The notes under the pieces are model-generated. The model did not search any database, had not been told where the DNA came from, and saw only the letters and a program-made list of their open reading frames with translations. 64,000 nt of DNA from contig CM066989.1 in assembly GCA_033977485.1 (NCBI GenBank), positions 97,855,887 through 97,919,886 of the forward strand, given 5' to 3'. Each line of letters begins with the position of its first letter. Positions within the stretch are counted from its first letter, which is position 1. Source of the stretch: Hydrangea macrophylla (Eukaryota; Streptophyta; Magnoliopsida; Cornales; Hydrangeaceae). The position numbers and the translations under genes were made by a program. Shown here one piece after another: positions 22,392 to 33,745 of this stretch.

Positions 22392-23695
22392 TCTCGACTT
22401 AGACAAGGACGATAGACAGAAGGTACAACCCCATCACCTACATCATGTATTACATATGATCCCGATATTGAAGGAAGTTTTACATCCATTTGATTAATTG
22501 TAAGAAGATTAGCCTACACCATAAATTGTAGATACCCCAAACACCCCATTTGGCACTGATCAATAATCGTCTATGACAGTAAGTTTTCCAAGAATAAATA
22601 TGACATCATTTGCATCCCTGTATAACACCAATTGCATCCCATATGACTTCTTTTGCATCCTTATATGACGTCAATTGCCTCCCTATCGAAAGACTATGCC
22701 AACCATTGGTATGTTGGACAAAGACTAGAGATGAGGAATCTAAATTTGCTTTAGATGTAGCTTTGACAAAAGAGGACGAACTAGAAGATTGCGAGTATAC
22801 GAGAAGAGATACGAGTAATGCAGAGACAACACCAGAACTTTCAAAAGAGTATCGTAGAGGAATGCTTTCAACACCAATCGCCTGTTACTTTTATCTAGTC
22901 GCGATGTTTTGTAGTAGAACGACTCACGATATCAGTATGTAGTTCTGCATAACCCATTTGATTAGTACGTGGAAGTAAAACGAGTGTTCAACGGATGATA
23001 TAAACTCGAGAGATGATTATATTAATAATACATGGGAATTTGGAGACACATAAGGAAGTTCGAATCAACAACTACGATGTTAGAGTCATGATGCTTTTAA
23101 GTCAGCATACTAAAGGATGATAATAACACAGGAGTTTTATAAGGACGTCTTGTGCAATAAGAGACCGACTAAGGATGCTGACAATCATAACCAGGAGTCC
23201 AGAGATGGGAGACAGCCAACTATTGATACAGTAGAGACATCGTTAGCATAGTTCGAAGCATCATTGAAGACGGGAGTAGACGACAATGGTTCGCTACAAC
23301 TTAGACGGTATTAGAACACTTGATCAATAGAACCCTCACACCATAGAGTTTGACCTGAGGAATGAATCTTCTGTGTTTTGAGACTAAATGTTTCTTTTTT
23401 TAGGAGGATTTGATTATGCTACCTAGAACCTTTTCTCGAAGTTCGACATACGAATTTTCATATAGCTAACCCAAGGATTGATAGTTGTTACCCTAGCACT
23501 TATAGATCGTTGATAACTTTGCATCGCGTGTTTAGAACTTAACCCTTTGGCCGCTGATGTGATCGTTTATGTAAAACGAGAACTTGAGCATTTTAGAGTA
23601 TGTCTTCCGAGATGATTTGTGTGTTTATTTAAGAGGCTACAGCTTCAGATTTCGAGGACGAAATCTTTTGATGAGTGGTGGATGATGTAATACCC
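22392..23695 (+). other. Non-coding 3' internal region, copy 2
   Basis: Matches 16814-18108 closely and again has no pol. The 110-residue frame at 22610-22942 is retained. GATGAGTGGTGGATGA precedes LTR 3. Confidence 0.7.
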
Positions 23696-23755
23696 TGTAT
23701 TTTCAGGTATATATATCCCTTGTACTTTCCTTAGTCTTTGGTGAGTTTGAGTTTC

Positions 23756-23940
23756 CAATCGATTGACATTCGTCCCAATCGATTGCCATAAAGTCCAATC
23801 GATTGACATGTTCCCAATCGATTGCCATCAGACCGACCTGAATTCATGACGTGGCAGTTTGCCAATCGATTGCCATCTTCTTCAATCGATTATCTTCAAA
23901 AATCTGATATCAATCGATTGCCATTCATTCCAATCGATTG
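23756..23940. repeat. Palindrome cluster A, LTR 3
   Basis: Starts at 23756, 23776, 23796, 23815, 23863, 23883 (CAATCGATTA), 23911 and 23931, with the spacing of the other two LTRs. Confidence 0.93.
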
Positions 23941-24413
23941 ACATAAGCTGAGAAATATTTTCTTCTTTCCTTCAGCTTTAAACGTGTGGCACTCTTAACC
24001 CCTATATATACTCGTTCATTTATGGCCTTGGGCCAAGTTTGGCAGCCTTGAGAGAGAGAGATACATACTCTCATATATATATACACACATATATATTGTA
24101 TATATATATTACACACACACACACTCTCGGGTTGAGAAGAAGAAGAAGAAGAGGAGGAGGAGGAGACCAGAGAGAGAAAGAAGAGACAGACAGAGAGACC
24201 GAGAAGGAGAGGAGAGAGATCAACCACCATAGCCGCCGCCGCGGAGCTCGGGACGCCGTCAACGGACCGCCGGGAGAGGTGAGTTTCATTAACTCACTTC
24301 AGGGATTGTTTTTGGATGTATATATGTGTTTAACAACGTATATGAAAGAAGGAAAGAGGAACCCCAACGTTTTTATATATAAAACTAGCAGTTTTGAAGA
24401 AGAAGACAGAGGT

Positions 24414-24523
24414 CAATCGATTGCCATTGGATCCAATCGATTGGATGATATTCCAATCGATTGCCATAAAGTCCAATCGATTGACATTATTTCCAATCGA
24501 TTGCCATTTTGGCCAATCGATTG
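24414..24523. repeat. Palindrome cluster B, LTR 3: six perfect sites at 20-bp period
   Basis: Starts at 24414, 24434, 24454, 24474, 24494 and 24514. All six are perfect CAATCGATTG here, including the fifth, which has decayed differently in LTR 1 and LTR 2. Confidence 0.95.
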
Positions 24524-26134
24524 GGAAGAGCAGAATGTTGTTTATCTATTGTTATATGTTATGTGCTGATTGTAATGTACCCAAGCTGCTAATGGTTGTA
24601 CCATACGTGATATTGGATATGTGCTTAGTCAACATGATACTACGCTAGCCTTATATGATGTTTATGTTAATGTTACAAGATGAACTGTTTATTATTAACG
24701 GTCGATATGAGATGCTCTAATGGTTAAGTAACTGCCATATGTTATTGTCAAACTGAATAGTAGAACGGAACACGACAGCATGTTAATAGCAAATTAATAA
24801 GCAGATATGTTGAATACAGAGCATGTGGTATTTCCTGTACTTAGTATATGAGCATTTCACAAAATGTGTCAGCATGCATGGGATAGTGATGTGAAGAGGT
24901 AAGAGAATCTGATGAGAAATGGGATATTGATATGAAGAGATGAGAAGATATGATGAGAAAGGGGAACTGTGATTTATATGGAATAATGAGATATGTGTAC
25001 GTTGGGATCCGTGGGATCAACGGCTGACGAGTCGGGTGGACGTGGGATGATTAGAGTTCCTATTGCGCCTCTCGTTGTTGAAGACATCCAGTGATGCGTA
25101 TGCACTGTTGAAGACGTTCAGTGTACCGTTGAAGACGTCCGGCTAGTGCTCTAATGTATTCTCAGCTGTGTAGACGACCAGTGGGAGTATACGCATCGTT
25201 GAAGACGTCCGATGTGCCGTTCTATCGTTTACAGATAGGTAGTACCGTGTAGACGACCGGTAACCCTATCAGGGATTGTGGGACCTGCTGCCTAGTCGGG
25301 TGATTCCGATTGGCAGTATTGTATCGACGAATGGATATCAGATTGGAATGATGGGATTGACGTATAGATACAGAGATGGATAGAGATATGAATATGAGTA
25401 CGGATATGATGAGATAAAGGTTCAGTCGTGGATTCAGCGTCCCGGCGTAAAGGTATATGCATGGGATAGATGCATGGGTTGTATGCATGAATTTGGTGAA
25501 TACGTGATGAGATATTTACACTATGATCTTTATCTTTGCCATTACTTAATATGTTTCCTGCTATCCCTGAATTAATGTATAGTTTACTGAGACCTCTGCT
25601 ATGTTCGTGAGTGACGTCATTGATAAAAGATTAACCGCATTTTAAGATGCTGAACAATAGCGGCGAGGAGTGTTGTTTAATGTACTCACTCAGCTTTGTA
25701 TTCAAAGCTGATGGCATTTGTGCCCTGGACATTCCAATGTCTAGAGCTTGGTAGGTAGTGAGGACGGAAGGCCGATGTTTCGTCGGACGTGGAGCTACAG
25801 GCTTAAAGACGAAGACGTGCCGCTTTGTAATAGTTAGTTGGTATATCTTTTGTACTACTGATGTTGTTGGTATAGGCTTCAGACTCTAAGCCAGCTGTTT
25901 TAATAGTTTTAGTAGACTTTTATAATTGGTACTTGGGCATCTGTTGCTTCCAAACCTTTTATAGCTTCCGCTGTAGCCTCTGATTATGTTAATAAGATAT
26001 GAATAGTATCCTCCCTATCGTGGTGTTTGTTGGTTGATTAGATGACAATGCGGTTATTCACCCGTCATTCCCTATGGACCCATAAAGGAAATTTATTTTT
26101 CCCTATTTATGCTGCTCCGGGGCATGACATTGAA

Positions 26135-26237
26135 TCGGGGTAATGACTTTGCCCGGACCGTCACTCGATCCAAGATGATATGTCATATCCACCTTCTTGG
26201 CACCGTCTCCTTTCTTTTCGTCCTCGCCGCCAGCCAT
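26135..26237 (-). pseudogene. Copia gag, first ~34 codons, displaced 16 kb
   Basis: The minus strand from ATG at 26237 reads MAGGEDEKKGDGAKK and continues to VITPIQ, where the TTGAA target site occurs. The codons resume in frame at 10069 once the array and one TTGAA copy are ignored. This proves the array landed inside gag and shows the true start, about 60 bp downstream of the primer binding site. Confidence 0.9.
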
Positions 26238-26297
26238 GATCTCTCTTGGAGGCTATAGTACTGGAAAAAAATTTGTACTTGCCCTAGGATTTCTTAA

Positions 26298-26309
26298 GCT
26301 CTGATACCA
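26298..26309 (-). promoter_or_regulatory. Primer binding site of the split copia element
   Basis: The minus strand reads TGGTATCAGAGC directly after the TTTGTCA end of the LTR at 26310. It is complementary to initiator tRNA-Met. Confidence 0.88.
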
Positions 26310-26358
26310 TGACAAATTCTCCACCAAATTTCTCTTGTCCCTTTCATTCACAATAATG
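26310..26358 (-). repeat. Copia 5' LTR, inner fragment
   Basis: Matches 5661-5709 from TGACAAATTCTCC to CAATAATG, then stops where the hAT element begins. Confidence 0.9.
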
Positions 26359-29300
26359 TTTTCGGGGGCCCTAGGCGAGCTTCTAAAATGGGCCCCCCTA
26401 TTTATTAGCACAAAGTATTTAACTAAAATTTGATACAAAAAATAACCTTGCATACAATTAACTTTAGAGCAATCCACTTTACAACAAGGTAAAAAGTATT
26501 CTAAACCATCACCTATACATTACCCTTCTTGCTTAAATGCGATACAAAAAATAACCTTGCATACACTTAGCTTAGAGCAATCCACTTTACAAGGAGGCAA
26601 AAAGTATTCTAACCTATCACCTAAACATTACCCTTCTCGCATTTTTAGCCGCAAAATTACTAATTAAACTAGTATAATCGAGCTTTTCTATCATATCATT
26701 TTCAATAGATAGCATGGCCAGTCCATTCAATCTTTCTTGTGACATAGTTGAACGTAGATACGATTTGATCAACTTCAACTTTGAGAAGCTTCTTTCTGCA
26801 GATGCAACTGTAACGGGTATAGTCAAGAGTATTCTATAAGAAATCCATGCATTTGGGAAACATCCTTTCATTGCTTTCAAATAATTAAGCACTTCAATTG
26901 ACTTTTTTATTTTGTTTGGTAAAACTTCTTTCAAGACCTTCAATTCTGAAAATAAATCGCTTCCATCAATCTCCGAATGCAAGTCATGTTTTAGAAAACT
27001 TTCAAGGTTGGCACAACAAGTCTTCAAACTATCACCATCCATAGATTTCAACTTCTCCAAATCAAACAAAAAGCCAAAAGTTTCTTCATATGCCTGAAAT
27101 TGTTCAAACCTACTCTTAAGTGAAGAAAGAGCTTGATCAACTATGTATAGGAAGTAATTAACTCGAAAGGATTCCTCGGGTAATTGTATTGCCTCTTCAC
27201 TAACATTCTCATCAAATTGTTTTTTCCTACGAATTACTCGTTTTTCACGAAATATTGGCTCAATCTCCATTATAGTGGCAACTTCTTTAGCTTCAATCAT
27301 GGCATCTTGAAACCCAGTTTCTCTATAACTTTCTAAGTAGGAAATGAGTCCTTTTAATTGATCCAGAGCAACATCCATATACATATCCTCATTTTGAAGG
27401 GTCTTACTAACAAGATTAATAGCAAACAATAGATTATGCCATATTATCATGCCAAGCAAGAATTCAAAATTCTCAATTTCATATGTTGCAAGAGACTCGG
27501 CTTCACTCTTTGTTTTGGGATCTTCACTAGTACTTGCCAAGTGAACCAAAGCATCTCTTATTTGTGGAGCTTGATACCGTAATGCTTTAACACTTTCAAC
27601 CCGACTTTCCCAGCGTGTTTGCGACAATGGCTTAAGAGTGAGACCATCAACATGATCTTTGAAAACTTTCCATCTCTTCGTAGAAGATGAAAACATTGCA
27701 TATATTCTTTGAACCACTCCAAAGAAAGATATAGCTTTTGAACAAGAGTTGGCCATATCACATAGCGCAAGGTTAAGACTATGACAACCACATGGAGTAT
27801 AGAACGCTCTAGGATTGATTTCTAATAGCCTACTTTGCACACCCCTATGTTTTCCCTTCATATTAGATCCATTGTCATATCCTTGTCCCCTCACATCACC
27901 GATGTCAAGTTGAAGAGTGTTCAATACCTCTTTAAGCTCATTAAAAAGTCCAAGCCCTGATGTGTCATGCACTTTTAAGAACTCTAAAAAGTACTCTTCC
28001 ACTTTTATCGGACTCGTTGAAACATCTATACATCGAATTACAAGAGTCATTTGTTCTTCATGACTAATATCTGGTGTACAATCTAGTATTATTGAAAAAT
28101 ACTTTGCTCCTTTGATCTTTCTAACAATTGTACCTTTAATCTCACTTGCCAACATTACTATCAATTCATTTTGGATTTTGTGGCCAAGATAGTGATAATG
28201 AATCTCACGTTTTTCAATACGTCGCATATGCTCTTGCATTACGGTATCAAATTCAGCAATCATTTCAATGAGGCTTAAAAAATTTCCATTGTTTTCTTGA
28301 AAAACCTTCTCATTGTCTCCACGAAATGCTAAATTATTCTTAGCAAGCGTTTTCACCACAGCAAGTATCCTCACTAATACTTGTCTCCAATGTTCTTTCT
28401 CTTTGTTAATTTGTTCTTGTGCACTTTTATCAATTTTTTTTATTCTTTTCCATTCTCATATCTAATTCAATCCACATGTTCATGCAAGTAATGTGCTCAT
28501 TACTAGTTTCATGAGTTTTAAGCCTATGAGCAAGATTTTTCCAATCATTAAATCCTTCATTCGCCAAATGTGTATCATTTCCTTCTTTCTTAAACAACTT
28601 ACAACAAAAGCAAAACACCTTGTTCCCAATAACCGAGTAGATTAGCCATTTTCTCTCATGCCTCTCTTTGTTTGGTAAATGTCTAGTGTAATGCATGGAA
28701 GAGAAATGTCTTTTACCTTCATCTTTTGGATATTGAAAATGGATGTCACAATCTCTTACGGGACCTCTTTCTATTAGTAAGTCCCTCATCGCTTGATCAA
28801 CATCGCCCCAATTTATGGGATCATATAAGTTTGAAGATGCAAATTCTTCTCCCCGATGTTCATTTCGCTCATTCACTAATTCTTCGTGTTCTTCATTACA
28901 ATTCTCGGCCCGAAGCTCCTCTTCCTCATTCACTACTTCGACAGTTGGAACTTCATTTGGACCTTCAATTGGAACTTCATTTGGATATTCAATTGGAACT
29001 TCATTCTCTATTTGTCTCCTAAAAAATTTACCAAGTGCTCCGACTTGAGATTGAATCAGTCCATCTATCTTTTGTTTTTTCTTTCTTTTCTCATATCCAG
29101 AAATGTACTTCCTAGGTGGCATGTCCACAACCAATAACCAATCCTATACCAATAAAGTTTAGAAACCATAAGCTAGACCTTAAATAACCATAAGTTTAAG
29201 GCTTTAAGCTAGATAATAGAACAAATAGTTGAGATGCACACCAAAAAAAAAAAAAAAAACCCTAAAATTAATGAAATAAGGACAAAAAATTTAAAAATCA

Positions 29301-29917
29301 GCCCAAAAATAGTTCAAACAAACACAACTAAGTAACTAACAACTTCATAACTAACAAAATACTTCTCAAAAAAATAAAAATCAACAATTAAATATTCAAA
29401 TCCACAAGCCATCTAATGAAACCCAACAAACAATTGAATTATTGGAGCAATGGTCAAGACCCAAAGTTAAAACAAGAGAGAGAGAGATATTACCAGACCG
29501 GAGACGGAGAGCAATGGGCTGGGAATGATTTTGAATCTTGATACACAAGTCCCACTCTCGCAGTCCTTATAGGCGTATAGAATGCTGATGGAGTTTTGGG
29601 AAGAGGTCTGGGTTTGAAGTGTGTTTTTGTTGGGAATGAAAATTTGATTTGGTTTTGACTTTGGGGGAATAAATATATTAGAATATAGCCTACATAGATA
29701 TTAGATATTAGGAACTGATAGTCTGATACGTATGTATCTTAGGAGAGTGGCTTAAGTTTGTATTTTGGCTTTGGGCTTTTTCTATTGGGCTGAAAATTGC
29801 TTGGGTTGCTCTAATACTATAAGTATATATTTGGAGAATTAGGGGCCCTTAAAATGTTAAGAGAATTGGGGGCCCTAGGCATTGGCCTATATGGCCTTTG
29901 CCCAGGGCCGGGCCTGT
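26359..29917 (-). mobile_element. hAT transposon in the copia LTR, left end damaged
   Basis: About 3.56 kb with a minus-strand hAT transposase. The right end is CAGGGCCGGGCCTG (29903-29916), a hAT-like terminus. The left end starts TTTTCGGGGGCCCTAGGCGAGC without a CAGG terminal block, and no 8-bp duplication is visible at the two junctions (only a shared TG). I infer a small deletion at the left terminus that removed the outermost inverted repeat and one target copy. GC-rich GGGGGCCCTAGGC blocks lie at both ends. Confidence 0.88.
26617..29134 (-). pseudogene. hAT transposase (TTF-type finger, DUF4371, hAT dimerisation)
   Basis: Two frames that should be one. The N-part (29134-28430) begins MVVDMPPRKYISGYEKRKKK and holds a TTF-type zinc finger (KVFCFCCKLF with downstream His residues). 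The C-part (28374-26617) holds the DUF4371/RNase H-like fold ([45 protein letters not shown]) and the C-terminal dimerisation motif ([19 protein letters not shown]). The frame is lost at an A8 run (minus strand, 28441-28434), after which the reading frame between the two pieces is open in the next register. A single-base indel is the simplest cause. The product would be nuclear and cut-and-paste its element. Confidence 0.9.
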
Positions 29918-30089
29918 GAAGTATATATATTACAAAATATTGCCTCCCAGCCTTGCTCTCCAAGGCTCGGTTGATATACCACCAAAAATCCTCCTAATCA
30001 CAAATATTGCATTTACCTAAAATACAAAGATATGCAATTACCTAACAAATATATCTAAAGATATGCACAAAAATATTAATATCATAATA
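29918..30089 (-). repeat. Copia 5' LTR, outer fragment
   Basis: Resumes the LTR at GAAGTATATATATTAC (compare 5709 onward) and runs to ATATCATAATA. The AAAAG target copy follows at 30090-30094. Confidence 0.9.
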
Positions 30090-30121
30090 AAAAGTCACTT
30101 TCCCTTTTTTTGGTCCAATAT

Positions 30122-30720
30122 TGTAATACTCGTATTTTTTGCTGTAATTATTATATACATATATGCAACGAGGTTCAATGATATTTTCTTGTCTTTACGT
30201 TGTCTTTGGTGAATTTTGTATACCAATCGATTGGCATATTTCACTAATTGATTGCTTAGTGTTGTTCACCAATCGAATGTCACATTTTCCAATCAATTGC
30301 CATTTGCCACCTTAGTCCAATTGATTATCACCTGAGCCCAATCGATTGCCACTTTCTGAACTTAGTCTCCAAGTATTTCTATAGGCATGACACCTCTTAC
30401 TTCCCACAGCACGAGCTTTTCCTAAATATACCCTCACAAATTCATGCTCAATCTTGTTTAATTGGGCAAATTTTTTGAGGTACATTTATATATACATACT
30501 CATATATTTATATATATATAAACATACATACACACATAGCCATATATATACACACAAGTAGAGCAGAAGAAGAACAAAAGAGGGAGGGGAAGGAAAAAAC
30601 AGAGGAAGAGACAAAAAGAAAAGGGACAGAGAGGAAAGAGAGAGATAACTCCATTGAAATCAAAGCTTCCAAGCTTCTCAAACACACCACCATACCTATA
30701 CACACAAGTGAGCTCCCAAA
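30122..30720 (+). repeat. Decayed LTR fragment related to the gag-only array
   Basis: Starts TGTAATACTCGTATTTT, followed by TTGTCTTTACGTTGTCTTTGGTGA, which echoes the array LTR start. Then come degenerate palindromes at 30224 (perfect), 30245, 30270, 30290, 30318 and 30339 (perfect), with steps of 21, 25, 20, 28 and 21. TATA/CA microsatellite and GAAGAAGAA purine tracts follow in the same order as in LTR 1. No 3' end or target duplication found; the right limit is approximate. Confidence 0.65.
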
Positions 30721-32780
30721 CTCACTTAGTAGCTTAATTAGATATTTTATGAGTTTTTGTACGAAGAAATGGAACTTCTAACGTGGCTAAATATCTCTTT
30801 AAGTTCTTTCAAGATATCCCCTCGTGTCTTAAGATGATGTATTTGGATCTACATATAAAGTTTTGAAAACTTAATCTCTAAGTTTCAATGTCAAACAAGG
30901 GATTTCAATGTTGAAAATAAGGCTAAAATGGACAATTTGATGTCAAAACGCATATGGCAGCCACCACTGCCAGCATTTTCTCATCATTTTCTCACCAACG
31001 TCTTAATAATCTAGGCTGTCCTTCTTGGGATGCCAAAATTTATCAAATACTAGAGCTAAAATTAAAACTTGCTCAGTCCAAGGTATATTTGGTAAACTCC
31101 AAAAATGGTGGGGTGAACCACGTGAAATCTTGTCTTGGATTGATTCTTGTGTGTGATTGGAAAGTGCCTCCAATGGGTGATTAGAAAGTTCTCTATAAAG
31201 TTTGATTCCATGGAGCTTAACCTGAAAGGATAGATTCAACATCTCTAATTAATCAAATCTTTATATACATTAATTGTGAACCAAGTTAGGTGAAGGAACA
31301 ACAGAAAGTAATGGGCAGCAAGCTATCTCACCATATATAGCAACTCTTTCTTGGCAGCTGTGGACAAGAATTACCCAAAATAAGTAATACAACAAGATGG
31401 CTTCTCTGAGGGAGATTAGGGTCGAAACTTCCCAGTGGTCTAAGTGAGACAGTTGAGAGGACGAAACTCAAGATTGACACAAAGTTTTTAGGTTGGTATA
31501 GATTTAGATTCTACCGCTAGCTTACCTCCCTAACTTAACTTGTGCATTTGACATGTGGAGTCGGTGCATGTACTCGATCTTTGTCCCATGTTCTACTTTG
31601 ATAAAGCGGCAATACGTAAATAGTCTGAAATACTGGCATGGCCAGGATATCAAGGTTGTAGAGGACACGCTGAGGTAGTGGCAGAACATAAAGAATTTCA
31701 ATTTTGCCTACAAAGTTTTTAAAAATTATAGATAGTATATATATTGGCCTGCAAATGAAACTAAATTAAATGCTACCTTCCAAAATTTTTTAATTTTCAC
31801 AAAATGGTTTAGGTAAATATACATATTGCACTACTAATTGTAACCCAACCCACCCTAAACCATCAGTTTAGTCATGGATTTTAACAAGGTAGACGAAGAT
31901 CAACCATACCCAATAAATATTAGAATCACCAAACCTCTCAACTCTCAAATGATAAAAAAAAACCTCACAAAGGAACGCTGATATGTTTTTGATAAAGAAA
32001 TTCTAACGAAAATATGAAAAAATAGATACAAAAAATTCCCTCGGGAGCCTGCCCCTGAACCCTCACGTGAGCCCTATTTCCTAGTGGAACAAAGCCAGTG
32101 TAAGAGACCCCAAGTGCATATTCCTGATTCCACCCTTTGTACAGTTGTGCTGAGTGATTTGTCCTCGTAGCAAAAAAAATAAATGAAAATGCTAATGCCA
32201 TCTTTGAAATTTGAGGAGCCATTGTGGTAACAAAGTTTAGCAGTGGTAGTGGCAGTGGCAGTGGCAGTGCTTTGAATGTTGAACTTTTCTGAAACTTACT
32301 GGTCTTCCATTCTTCTCTTTCATGTTTCTTTACACAAACTTCCTCTAGGTTTTTCTTCAACGAAAGATCATTCTTGCCAGATGTATAAAATTGTAGGCTC
32401 AAATACCATTAAAAAGTCCATCTAAGGCAAAAAGTGGACAGAAGAACAAGAAACAGAGGCGGCATCTAGTGGAGGCAAAATTTTTCAAACCTTTGATTAT
32501 GTGTATATGTAATTTGTAAAATAAAAAATTTATTTCCAAAGTGACCCCTCCAAATTTTTTACTTTTATAAAATAGTCCATGGTTATACACGATTGCAACA
32601 CATTGTTATAAACCATAAATCAAAGGATTACAATATGTTGTTAGGATCCTGAACACCAAAATTTTCAACTCTCAATACAGTCAAAAAATCTCACATAATT
32701 AAACTACAATCTTTCTAAAACAAATAATCTTAGTCAAAAATTTATACAAGTAGATTACAAAAATACACAAATATATACTA
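30721..32780. other. No recognisable gene
   Basis: AT-rich DNA. The first few hundred bases may continue the LTR relic. A short GGCAGTGGCAGT repeat lies near 32240-32270. A 145-codon minus frame (31965-32402) crosses it but has no known motif. Confidence 0.5.
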
Positions 32781-33432
32781 TTGTAAAACTAATGGTGAAA
32801 AGAACAAATTTGAAGAAGAATGACAAGACTGATTTTTAAGAAAAGAAAACAGAAACAATTTAAAAAACAAATTCATTAGGCAGGGCACTTCCAGGAAGCT
32901 TTCTTTAAGATAGTAATTTCCCCACTATGGTGCAAATGGACTCTTGAAAATCTATCTCAAGGATATAAAGCCTAACTTAAAATTGTCTAAATTGCACTGT
33001 TTAGCAGTCTTGGAACCACCGAATTTCACCCGACATAAAATCAGAAAATATATAGAAAGTAGAAGAAAGCAGAAATGCAGAACAGAAAGAAAGATATTAC
33101 TTGTGAATGCCTACTGATGTCCATAAATATAGACACCAGAAGTCACGAAGAAGGATCACACTTATTATTCAGAAAAGTCGTGACTCTTTGTTCTTGACCG
33201 TTGGAGACTTCTGTCGCCAAACAGTGCCTACGGTCACTGACCGTTATTTGTAAAATTTAAACTGTATTAAAACCGACCGTTATATATAACTATCTATTTT
33301 AATCTTCTTCTTCTTTCTTTCTTTTCTTTCTTTCTTATATATATATATATATATATTATATAAGAATTAAAAAGAAAAAAATTAAAAACTTGAAGTTCTT
33401 CCATGGGTCTCCTCTTATAAGGTATCCCTTGG
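32781..33432 (-). repeat. Truncated 3' LTR of the deleted copia element
   Basis: Matches 36312-36977 from TTGTAAAACTAATGGTG to GGTATCCCTTGG. It is fused at CCTTGG (33427-33432) straight to the RT coding sequence, so the U3 part is missing. Confidence 0.85.
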
Positions 33433-33745
33433 TGCTTGTTTTAGACCATGTAAAGATTTGTTTAACTTGCAAACTTTATCTTCTTCACCTTTAACTACAT
33501 ACCCTTCAGGTTGATTTATATAAATTTCTTCATCTAAAGTTCCATTAAGAAATGCAGTCTTAACATCCATCTGATGTACTTCTAAATTATAAGCGGAAGC
33601 AATTGCAAACATGATTCTTATAGATGTTATTTTAGTCACAGGTGAAAAAGTTTCAAAATAGTCTATACCTTCTTTTTGACTAAAGCCTTTAGCGACTAAT
33701 CGTGCTTCATATTTGTCTACACTTCCATCAGTTTTGAGTGTTTTT
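33415..33745 (-). pseudogene. Copia RT N-terminal fragment
   Basis: Minus-strand RT with VHQMDVKTAFLNGTL, EEIYINQPEGY and LHGLKQAPR, ending where the LTR begins. The YVDD box and RNase H are deleted. The frame is offset from the upstream pol segment at a T8 run (33741-33748). Confidence 0.9.

Larger units (their letters stand above)
10070..26129 (+). mobile_element. Gag-only gypsy-type element as LTR-gag-LTR-gag-LTR array
   Basis: Three LTRs (10070-15006 with an insert, 18109-20556, 23696-26129) alternate with two internal regions (15007-18108, 20557-23695). The 5-bp target duplication TTGAA occurs only at the outer ends (10065-10069 and 26130-26134), so this derives from a single insertion. 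Each internal region has a primer site, one gag gene with two zinc knuckles and about 1.3 kb without pol. This fits non-autonomous gag-bearing terminal-repeat retrotransposons. The gag type (Retrotrans_gag with CCHC knuckles) places it with gypsy. Confidence 0.93.
23696..26129 (+). repeat. LTR 3 of the array
   Basis: 2434 bp from TGTAATACCCTG to GGGGCATGACA, followed by the TTGAA target copy. It has a shorter TA/CA microsatellite than LTR 1 and LTR 2 near 24075. Donor-like GTGAG is at 24279. Confidence 0.94.
5661..30089 (-). mobile_element. Ty1-copia retrotransposon (minus), split by gypsy array and hAT element
   Basis: LTR copies at 5661-5880 and 26310-26358 plus 29918-30089 flank a minus-strand gag-pol. 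The 5-bp target duplication AAAAG is at 5656-5660 and 30090-30094. Removing the inserts at 10070-26129 and 26359-29917 leaves about 4.8 kb, a normal copia size. Gene order on the minus strand is gag, protease remnant, integrase, reverse transcriptase, RNase H, as expected for Ty1-copia. It cannot be autonomous: frameshifts split pol, the protease active site is missing, and two elements interrupt it. Confidence 0.93.

Noticed and set aside
31965..32402. 145-codon minus frame
   Set aside because: Contains a GGCAGT repeat and no motif; flanking sequence offers no promoter or splice support.
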